From: Burkholderiaceae bacterium
GTDB taxonomy: Bacteria; Pseudomonadota; Gammaproteobacteria; Burkholderiales; Burkholderiaceae
Direction of reading: 5' to 3'
DNA: 5,000 nucleotides
Assembly (NCBI GenBank): GCA_022701845.1
Contig: JAKONS010000021.1
Span: 1-5,000 of the forward strand
The notes below the pieces were generated by a model that was not told the origin of the DNA, made no database searches, and saw nothing but the letters and a program-made list of their open reading frames with translations. Below are positions 1 to 5,000 of this stretch, piece after piece. How positions within the stretch are numbered: position 1 is the stretch's first letter; each line of letters opens with the position of its first letter. A program made the translations under genes and the position numbers.

Positions 1-469
1 CGGGCTTGGCCTTGGCCAGGCGCACGAACTCCTCGAAGCTGCGCACCGGCAGGCTGGCGTTGACCACCAGCGCGAACGGGCTGGTGGCCACCCGCGCCAG
101 GTAGGTGAAATCGCGCTCCACCGCATACGGCAGCACCGGCTTGATGGCCGGCAGGATGCCCATGCCGGCGGCGGCGCTCAGCAGCAGGGTGTTGCCGTCG
201 GGCGGTGCCTTGGCGACGAAGTCGGTGCCCAGCTGGGAGCCGGCGCCGGGCTTGTTCTCGACGATCCAGGCGCGCCCGCCGCCGCGGCGGCCCAGCGCAT
301 CGGCGACCAGCCGGCCGATGGTGTCGTTCGAGGCGCCGGGCGTGAACGGCACGACGATGCGTGCGGTGCCGCTGGCCTGCGCCCGCGCGGCCGGCGCCTG
401 CAGGCCGAGCAGGGCGGCGGATGCGGCGCCCAGCAGGGCGCGGCGGTCGAGGGATGCGGGGCTGTTCAT
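1..469 (-). CDS. Bug/TctC-family tripartite tricarboxylate transporter substrate-binding protein (3' part missing)
   Basis: This is the N-terminal 156 residues of a periplasmic solute-binding protein of the Bug (TctC) family, which captures small organic acids or related ligands, often for a TctAB membrane permease. The start ATG at 469 overlaps the stop of the upstream hydrolase as ATGA and has AGGAGG four bases before it. Residues 1-30 form a signal peptide with a twin arginine (DRRALLGAASAALLG, residues 8-22) and a likely cleavage after ARA at residue 30, so Tat export is possible. The mature part opens with RIVVPFTPGASNDTIGR (37-53), the family's first strand and ligand loop, followed by VENKPGAGSQLGTDFVAKA (70-88) and PPDGNTLLL (89-97), all typical of Bug proteins. 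Family members are usually about 320-330 residues, so roughly half lies beyond the left edge. No TctA or TctB gene is visible. The ligand cannot be read from the sequence. Confidence 0.93.
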   Translation of the reverse strand, partial: MNSPASLDRRALLGAASAALLGLQAPAARAQASGTARIVVPFTPGASNDTIGRLVADALGRRGGGRAWIVENKPGAGSQLGTDFVAKAPPDGNTLLLSAAAGMGILPAIKPVLPYAVERDFTYLARVATSPFALVVNASLPVRSFEEFVRLAKAKP

Positions 470-1278
470 GCGGCCTCCTGCAGGTAGTCGAGCACCAGCC
501 GGCTGAAGACCTCCGGCTGCTCCCAGTTGATCGAATGGCCGGCGTCCGGCACATGCACATAACGCTTGTTCGGCAGGTGGCGCGACCAGAACCGCATCAG
601 CGCCGGCGGCGCCAGCAGGTCGGCGCCGGCGGTCATCACCAGCACCGGGACCTGGATCTGCGCGATCTTGGCGAAGGTGTTCGGGGTGCGCATCGGCTGC
701 GCCGGGGCGTCGGGCTGGCGGGCGGCGTGCTCCATGGCGGCGAAGCGGGCCAGGCCGTCCGGGTCGGCCGCGCGGTAGGCCACGCCGACCTCGCGGTAGA
801 TGCGCAGATGCGGCTCCTCCAGGCCCGGCACCGCGATGCGCTGGGAGAAGGCCTGCATGTCGGGCTCCTGGAACTGGCCGTTGCTGGCGGCCACCACCAT
901 GCGGATCAGCCGCTCGGGATGCCAGGCGGCGTAGTCGAGCGCCACGAAGCCGCCGCCGGCGATGCCGACCAGGTGGAAGCGCGGCAGCGCCAGGTGCCGC
1001 ACCAGGGCTTCCAGATCGTCGGCGACGGTGCCGGGCTGCGCGCCGGTGGCCGGGTCGATGCGGCTGCGGCCCCAGCCGCGGCGGTCGAAGGCGATGACCC
1101 GGAAGCCGGCCTGCGACAAGGCCTCGATCTGCGGCCGCCAGCTCTCCACCGTGCCGGTGTTGGCATGCAGCAGGACCACCGGCGTGCCGTCGCCGCCGGA
1201 GTCGGTGTACCAGAGCGCGACGCCGGGCAGCGCGGCATGGCGGCCCTCGGCCGGGGAGGGGGAAGAAGGTGGCGTCAA
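466..1278 (-). CDS. alpha/beta-hydrolase-fold protein, nucleophile Ser replaced by Ala
   Basis: This is a 270-residue single-domain alpha/beta hydrolase, a normal length for the fold, with no signal peptide and so probably cytoplasmic. I chose TTG at 1278 as start because AGGAGA sits five bases before it and family-like sequence begins soon after (GVALWYTDSG, residues 19-28). An ATG 27 codons upstream (1359) lacks a ribosome binding site and adds a low-complexity, unfamiliar extension. Visible motifs are VVLLHANTGTVESW (34-47, oxyanion-hole region), FDRRGWGRS (64-72), the nucleophile-elbow region LVGIAGGGFVALDYAAWHPERL (103-124), the acid loop VLVMTAGADLLAPP with Asp220, and DAGHSINWEQPE with His248. 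The elbow normally reads G-x-S-x-G, but here the serine position is Ala107 (GCC). Catalysis may therefore differ from Ser-dependent hydrolysis, or be lost. The stop overlaps the start of the Bug/TctC gene (ATGA), suggesting coupled expression and perhaps a shared substrate pathway. The substrate is unknown. Confidence 0.9.
   Translation of the reverse strand: MTPPSSPSPAEGRHAALPGVALWYTDSGGDGTPVVLLHANTGTVESWRPQIEALSQAGFRVIAFDRRGWGRSRIDPATGAQPGTVADDLEALVRHLALPRFHLVGIAGGGFVALDYAAWHPERLIRMVVAASNGQFQEPDMQAFSQRIAVPGLEEPHLRIYREVGVAYRAADPDGLARFAAMEHAARQPDAPAQPMRTPNTFAKIAQIQVPVLVMTAGADLLAPPALMRFWSRHLPNKRYVHVPDAGHSINWEQPEVFSRLVLDYLQEAA
474..479 (-). promoter_or_regulatory. ribosome binding site of the Bug/TctC gene
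   Basis: AGGAGG on the minus strand lies four bases before the ATG at 469, inside the last codons of the hydrolase gene. It is a full Shine-Dalgarno match, so the binding protein can be translated efficiently on its own as well as by coupling through the ATGA overlap. The spacing is slightly short. Confidence 0.75.
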
Positions 1279-1283
1279 GGCGG

Positions 1284-1289
1284 TCTCCT
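1284..1289 (-). promoter_or_regulatory. ribosome binding site that decides the TTG start of the hydrolase
   Basis: AGGAGA on the minus strand is followed by the five-base spacer CCGCC and then TTG at 1278. The in-frame ATG at 1359 has no comparable purine-rich element ahead of it. This is the main reason for choosing the TTG start and a 270-residue protein. Confidence 0.7.
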
Positions 1290-1394
1290 GTTCTTGTGTC
1301 GGCCGAGTGTGGTCACGGCGCGGCACGGTGTACAGGCGGCAATCCGCTAAAGCTGCCATGCGGGCCGGGTCATACCGGCAGGGCGGGACCGACC

Positions 1395-1426
1395 GGTCAC
1401 GCCGTCACGCGGTCATGCGGTCATGA
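1395..1426. repeat. four imperfect tandem copies of an 8-base unit across the DUF1501 stop codon
   Basis: On the plus strand the units read ggtcacgc, cgtcacgc, ggtcatgc and ggtcatga, at 1395-1402, 1403-1410, 1411-1418 and 1419-1426. The DUF1501 stop (1413-1415) falls within the third unit and the last codons within the fourth. The first unit also overlaps the perfect 8-base palindrome gaccggtc (1391-1398). The period of eight is not a multiple of three, so copy-number change within the coding part would alter the C-terminal tail. The function, if any, is unknown. Confidence 0.7.
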
Positions 1427-2918
1427 AGCCCATGTCGCGCGGATAGTCGTCGCGGCCGGCGGCGGCGCCGAAGTTCTTCAGGTTGGGCAGCAGGCCGTCG
1501 AGCTGCGCGTCGGGCACGCCGAACCAGCGCGCCAGGGTGGCGGCGTACTGGTCGACCGAGGTGCGCGGCAGCAGCCGGCCCTGCCCGACATGCCACTGGT
1601 CGGCCGCCACCGTGGCGCTGTTGCCGATGCTCACCGGCGGCGCCACGCCGTAGAAGGCCTGGCCCTTGACCGCGCCGCCCACCACGAGATGGTGGCTGCC
1701 CCAGCCGTGGTCGGCGCCGCCGCCGTTGCTGGCCAGGGTGCGGCCGAAATCCGAGGCGGTGAAGGCGGTGACCTGGCTGGCCACGCCCAGCTCGACGGTG
1801 GCGTTGTAGAAGGCGGTCATCGCCTCGCTGACCCGGCCCAGCACCACCGGGTGCGCGGCCATCAGGTTGTCGTGCAGGTCGAAGCCGCCGAGCGACACGA
1901 AGAACACCTGGCGCCGCGCGCCCAGGGCGTTGCGCGCGGCGATCAGGCGGGCCACCACCCGCAGCTGGTCGGCCAGCGGGTTGCCGGCGGGGAAAGCGGT
2001 TCCCACCGCCGTCCCGTTGCCGAGGGCGGCGGTGACCTGCGCCTCGGCAGCGATCGAGCGGGCCGCCACGCGGGTGTATTCGTTCTCCAGCAGATGGGCG
2101 CGCGGCTGCTGCAGCAGGGTGGTCATCGCGGCCTTCACCGCGGCCGATCCGTAGACGTTGTTCTTCACCGCGTTGAACGGGATCGCGCCGCCGGTGCTGA
2201 CCTGGTAGGGCACCGCGTTCTGCCCCGACAGGAACACCGCCGCGCCCGAGGCCGAGATGCAGGTGAAGGTGGCGGTGCCGTTGGACTGCAGCGCCAGGTC
2301 GCCGATGCGCCCGCCCCAGCCGACGGTGGAGCCTTCGGTGGCCGACGACTGCCAGACCGACTGCTGGTCGTTGTGCGAGAACAGCCGCGGCGGCCGGGGC
2401 TTGATGCCGGCGCTGTAGTCGGCGCGGGTCAGCGGCACCACCAGCGGGCCGACGTTGAGCTGCACCGCGGCCTGGCCGGCGTTGAACAGGCCGGCCAGGC
2501 CGGGCATGGCGGGGTGCAGCGCGTACTGGCGGCCGTCGGGCAGGGCGGTGGTCGGGGTGAGCAGGGTGGGGGTGAGCGCGGCCTTGGCGATCGCCACGCC
2601 GCCGCCGGCCTGGCCGGTGCCGCCGCGGATCGCGGCATAGGCGTTGTAGCTGGGGTCGTCGTAGGTGACGACGGTGTTGGCGTAGTCGTTGCCGCCGTAG
2701 AGGAACACGCAGACCAGCGCCTTGTAGTCGCCGGCGTCGGCGGCGGCGGCCTCGCCCATCGCGGCCAGGTTCAGCGCGAAGGGCAGGGCGGTGCCGGTCA
2801 TGGCCAGCTGGCCGGAGCGGCGCAGGAAGGCGCGGCGGCCGGGGCTGCCGACCGCCGGCGCGCCGTCGGCGTCGGCCGGATAGGCGTCCGGGCAGGCGGT
2901 GTGGAGGGAGTCGTTCAT
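1413..2918 (-). CDS. DUF1501 family protein, Tat-exported
   Basis: This 501-residue protein belongs to the DUF1501 family, which to my knowledge is grouped with the alkaline phosphatase/sulfatase-like fold. No activity is established for this one. Residues 1-60 are a Tat signal: RRAFLRRSGQLA (28-39), a hydrophobic stretch, then an Ala-rich cleavage region near 57-61. Family motifs in order are VFLYGGNDYANTVV (71-84), LFSHNDQQSVWQ (179-190), GWGGRIGDL (200-208), FFVSLGGFDLHDN (339-351), TASDFGRTLASNG (387-399), then ADHGWGSHHLVVGG (402-415). The C-terminus ends in the family-like DMGFM. Asp78, Asp347, His349, Asp403 and His404 are candidate metal or active-site residues (inference). The start ATG at 2918 overlaps the DUF1800 stop as ATGA. 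There is only a weak GGTG before it, so translation probably depends on coupling. The same frame stays open far upstream across DUF1800, but that part is a shadow. The product should act in the periplasm. Confidence 0.95.
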   Translation of the reverse strand: MNDSLHTACPDAYPADADGAPAVGSPGRRAFLRRSGQLAMTGTALPFALNLAAMGEAAAADAGDYKALVCVFLYGGNDYANTVVTYDDPSYNAYAAIRGGTGQAGGGVAIAKAALTPTLLTPTTALPDGRQYALHPAMPGLAGLFNAGQAAVQLNVGPLVVPLTRADYSAGIKPRPPRLFSHNDQQSVWQSSATEGSTVGWGGRIGDLALQSNGTATFTCISASGAAVFLSGQNAVPYQVSTGGAIPFNAVKNNVYGSAAVKAAMTTLLQQPRAHLLENEYTRVAARSIAAEAQVTAALGNGTAVGTAFPAGNPLADQLRVVARLIAARNALGARRQVFFVSLGGFDLHDNLMAAHPVVLGRVSEAMTAFYNATVELGVASQVTAFTASDFGRTLASNGGGADHGWGSHHLVVGGAVKGQAFYGVAPPVSIGNSATVAADQWHVGQGRLLPRTSVDQYAATLARWFGVPDAQLDGLLPNLKNFGAAAGRDDYPRDMGFMTA

Positions 2919-4816
2919 TTCTGCACCAGGTATTCGGGGGAGGCCATCACCATCAGCACCGCCGCCGCGATGCGGTCGAGCCGGGCGGCATCGGTGGCGG
3001 TGGCGCTCAGCGGCATGGCGGCCACCGCCTGCACGATCAGCGCCACCGTGGCGGGCGCCAGCTGGCCGCCGGCCAGCAGCAGGTTCAGGCGCGCCACCAA
3101 TGCGGCGGGGTCGGCCACCAGGGTGCGCTCGACGGGATAGGCCGCGGCCATGTCGACGCTGGTCGCGCCGGTGGACGAGGCGCCCGGGCTGGCCGCCGCG
3201 CGCACGGTGAAGCCGTTGCGCACCGCCGATTGCATGAAGTTCACATAGGCGCTGACGGCGGTCTCGCTGACCAGCTGGAACTCCGGCGCCACCAGGCCCT
3301 GGGCGGCGATGGCGGTGGACGGCGGCACATAGCCGGGCCGGAAGAAATTGAACACCGAGGCCGCGCGCAGCGGGCTCTGGCCGAGGGCGTTGGCCGACGA
3401 CATGTCGGACAGCTTCCAGGAGCCGGCGACCGAGGTCAGGCCGAAGGTGCGTGCCCATTGCGCCAGCCGCAGCATCGGCTCGCGCACCCGGCCGAAAGTA
3501 GCGCTGGACAGCCCGGCGGGCGCACGCGCCTCGTCGTCGAGCAGCACCGCGGCCACGGTGGCGGCGATGTCGCCGCGGGTGCCGCGGCCGTTGTCGGCGA
3601 AGGCCGCCGCCACCCGCGCCACATAGGCCGGGCTGGGGTTGCTGGTGACCAGGCGCTGGATCAGCTGCCGGCCGATGAAGGGGCCGACGTTGGCATGGGC
3701 GAACAGGGTGTCGAGGGCGATGCCGCGCGCTTTTTTGCCGTCGGTGCTGCCGGGCACGGTGACGCCGAGAAAGCTCGCGTCCATCGTCGAATGGTTGCCG
3801 GCGTTCAGCACCATCGGCAGCCGGGTGAAGCCGATGCCCGGCACGCCGCCGGTGGCGGCGCTGCCGCTGTTGTCGAAGTCGTAGCCGGTGAAGATGCGGG
3901 CCAGGCCGGTCACGTCGGCCTGGGTGTAGGTGTCGGCGGCGGCGCCGGCGGACTGCGGCGTGCCGTCCGGGTTCAGCCGGACCAGGCCGACGGTCATCAG
4001 CTGCATCACCTCGCGGGCGTAGTTCTCGTCGGGCTGGCGGCCGGCGGCGTTCTCCTTCAGGCTGCCGCGGGTGTTCAGGTAGACGCCCATCGCCGGGTGC
4101 AGCGTCACGTCTTCGAGCAGGGCGCGGAAATTGCCCAGCGCGCGGGCCGACAGCATGTCCCACCAGGCGGCGATCATGAAACTCGGCCAGGCGGTGGTCA
4201 TGCCGTTGATCGACACCACGAAGATCTCCGACAGCGCCAGCGCCACCCGCTTGCGCACTGCGTCGGGTGCGGAGATCAGTTCCTTCCACAGCACATGGTC
4301 GGCCGGGTAGGTGGAATACACCGCGTCCACCGCCACGTCGCTGTAGCCGCGCTGCACCAGCCAGTCGAAGGCGCCGATGCCGCCGGGCGTGTCGAACTGC
4401 CGGGCCAGCCAGCCGGCATAGCCCAGCGACCGCACCGACGCGATCTCGGCATCCGATGCGCTGAACTGGGCCTGCAGCAGGAAGCGGGCTGCGTCGGCAT
4501 CGTTCGCGGGGGTGACGAAGCTGCGCGACTGGCCGAGCGGCCCGGCGGCGCCGCCGGCGGTCTGGGTGCCGGCGACCGCTGCGGCGCCGGCATCGCTCGG
4601 GGTCGCGGTGGCGGTGCCGGGGGTGGCGATGCCGGCGGTGCCGGTCGATGTCGATGTGTCGCCGCCGCCGCCGCCGCCACCGCAGGCTTCCAGCGCGGCG
4701 GTGGCGGCGGCGAGGCTGGCGGCCAGCCAGGTGCGGCCGGGCCGGCCGGCGTGCGCGGCGGTGGCTGCGGATGCGGCGGCCGGCGGGGAAAGCGTGGCGG
4801 TGTCGGGGTGGGTCAT
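2915..4816 (-). CDS. DUF1800 family protein, predicted lipoprotein
   Basis: This 633-residue protein belongs to the DUF1800 family, whose biochemical role is unknown. The N-terminus has a positively charged segment (GRPGRTW, 24-30), a modest Ala-rich hydrophobic stretch and a lipobox-like LEAC with Cys45, then seven glycines (46-52), so a lipoprotein facing the periplasm is likely. Residues 53-97 are a Thr/Ala/Gly-rich linker. The DUF1800 domain follows: DAARFLLQAQF (108-118), VRSLGYAGWLARQFDTP (128-144), then HPAMGVYLNTRGSLKEN (240-256). The hallmark is PDENYAREVMQLMTVGL (262-278). Further on are the FIGRQLIQRLVTSNPSPAYV region and REPMLRLAQWARTF. The ATG at 4816 is the only ATG in this frame upstream of the signal within the window, with a weak GAG before it. 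Its stop overlaps the DUF1501 start by four bases. The usual DUF1800-DUF1501 pairing supports both assignments and suggests that the two products work together outside the cytoplasm. Confidence 0.95.
   Translation of the reverse strand: MTHPDTATLSPPAAASAATAAHAGRPGRTWLAASLAAATAALEACGGGGGGGDTSTSTGTAGIATPGTATATPSDAGAAAVAGTQTAGGAAGPLGQSRSFVTPANDADAARFLLQAQFSASDAEIASVRSLGYAGWLARQFDTPGGIGAFDWLVQRGYSDVAVDAVYSTYPADHVLWKELISAPDAVRKRVALALSEIFVVSINGMTTAWPSFMIAAWWDMLSARALGNFRALLEDVTLHPAMGVYLNTRGSLKENAAGRQPDENYAREVMQLMTVGLVRLNPDGTPQSAGAAADTYTQADVTGLARIFTGYDFDNSGSAATGGVPGIGFTRLPMVLNAGNHSTMDASFLGVTVPGSTDGKKARGIALDTLFAHANVGPFIGRQLIQRLVTSNPSPAYVARVAAAFADNGRGTRGDIAATVAAVLLDDEARAPAGLSSATFGRVREPMLRLAQWARTFGLTSVAGSWKLSDMSSANALGQSPLRAASVFNFFRPGYVPPSTAIAAQGLVAPEFQLVSETAVSAYVNFMQSAVRNGFTVRAAASPGASSTGATSVDMAAAYPVERTLVADPAALVARLNLLLAGGQLAPATVALIVQAVAAMPLSATATDAARLDRIAAAVLMVMASPEYLVQK
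4661..4681 (-). repeat. GGC trinucleotide run encoding seven glycines after the lipobox Cys
   Basis: On the minus strand this is GGT followed by six GGC codons, directly after the TGC for Cys45 of the DUF1800 protein. Gly-rich tethers immediately after the lipidated cysteine are common in high-GC betaproteobacterial lipoproteins. Slippage here would change the tether length without shifting the frame. Confidence 0.8.
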
Positions 4817-5000
4817 GGGGTCTCGGCTGCAACGAACGTGCTCGCTCCGATGGTAGGAATCCGGCCCGGGCGCGAGCGGTCGATGAAGGCGGGAAGCCGG
4901 GGCCTGATCGGGCTTTTCGGCCGCATCGCGGCGGTGCGCTGCGCCGGGGCAGCGGGTTTGTACCGATGTCGCGGGGCGGCGACGGCAGCGGCGCGGCGCG
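4817..5000. other. leader region upstream of the DUF1800-DUF1501 pair, no convincing gene
   Basis: These 184 bases precede the DUF1800 start and must hold its promoter if transcription begins nearby. TACCAT on the minus strand (4849-4854) resembles a -10 box, but no matching -35 lies 16-18 bases upstream, so I do not call a promoter. A plus-strand frame from ATG 4883 stays open to the edge, but it resembles no protein I know and has a poor ribosome binding site. A divergent gene starting here or beyond the edge cannot be excluded. Confidence 0.4.

Noticed and set aside
361..1350. A plus-strand open frame of 329 codons opposite the hydrolase and the binding protein
   Set aside because: It is antisense to two well-supported genes and composed of Arg/Gly/His/Ala-rich sequence without family resemblance.
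1325..1360. Possible promoter for the hydrolase gene in the minus-strand gap (ATGGCA ... TGTACA, and a sigma-54-like TGGCA/TTGC)
   Set aside because: The spacing is 19 bases for the first pair. The GG and GC elements of the sigma-54-like match are about 17 bases apart instead of 12. Neither supports a call.
1364..1379. Inverted repeat gccgg-N6-ccggc between DUF1501 and the hydrolase, considered as a terminator
   Set aside because: The stem has only five pairs and no T tract follows on the minus strand. Such matches are common by chance in GC-rich DNA.
1269..3140. A plus-strand open frame of 623 codons opposite DUF1501
   Set aside because: It lies antisense to a clearly conserved gene, its translation is Gly/Ala/Arg/His-biased with no recognisable motif, and long antisense frames are expected at this GC content.
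3731..3736. A6 run on the minus strand inside DUF1800, a possible slippage or frameshift site
   Set aside because: In the reading frame it is GGC AAA AAA GCG, so the A-AAA-AAG heptamer is not in the phase needed for -1 frameshifting. The protein continues normally with conserved motifs on both sides.
2919..4832. Upstream continuation of the DUF1501 frame through DUF1800, giving a 1139-codon frame
   Set aside because: The part beyond 2918 translates to Arg/Pro/His-rich low-complexity sequence and overlaps the genuine DUF1800 frame. The Tat signal just after ATG 2918 fixes the real N-terminus.
4891..4918. Possible hairpin gggaagcc / ggcttttc with a short T run, considered as a plus-strand terminator
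   Set aside because: The stem relies on two G-U pairs and a 12-base loop, the T run is inside the stem, and no plus-strand gene ends there.
4883..5000. Plus-strand frame from ATG 4883 open to the window edge, a possible divergent gene
   Set aside because: Only 39 codons are visible, with no recognisable motif, a weak ribosome binding site and lower third-position GC than the neighbouring genes. It cannot be supported without sequence beyond the edge.

Overview
The window is very GC-rich (roughly 70% or more by eye), and all four recognisable genes lie on the minus strand, packed almost end to end. The partial gene at the left edge is a Bug/TctC-type periplasmic solute-binding protein. That family is greatly expanded in Betaproteobacteria, above all Burkholderiales. 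Together with the GC content and the style of the protein sequences, this points to a burkholderialean chromosome (for example a Comamonadaceae, Alcaligenaceae or Rubrivivax-like organism). The assignment is an inference from gene content; no marker gene is present.

Reading in the direction of transcription (right to left): 4817-5000 is a leader region with no convincing gene. 2915-4816 encodes a 633-residue DUF1800 protein with a lipoprotein-type N-terminus. 1413-2918 encodes a 501-residue DUF1501 protein with a textbook twin-arginine signal. These two genes overlap by four bases (ATGA), so they form a translationally coupled pair. DUF1800/DUF1501 pairs are widespread, but their biochemical role is not settled. 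Both proteins are predicted to leave the cytoplasm.

A 135-base gap (1279-1412) follows and carries four copies of an 8-base repeat across the DUF1501 stop codon. Next comes 466-1278, an alpha/beta-hydrolase-fold protein. It most likely starts at a TTG with a good ribosome binding site, and the usual nucleophile serine is replaced by alanine. Its stop codon again overlaps the next start as ATGA, leading into the Bug/TctC protein at 1-469, which runs off the left edge. The hydrolase and binding protein look like a second coupled pair, plausibly for uptake and processing of an organic acid or a related small molecule. No strong promoter or intrinsic terminator is visible between the two pairs, so all four genes could share one transcript. 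No RNA genes, mobile elements or CRISPR arrays were seen.
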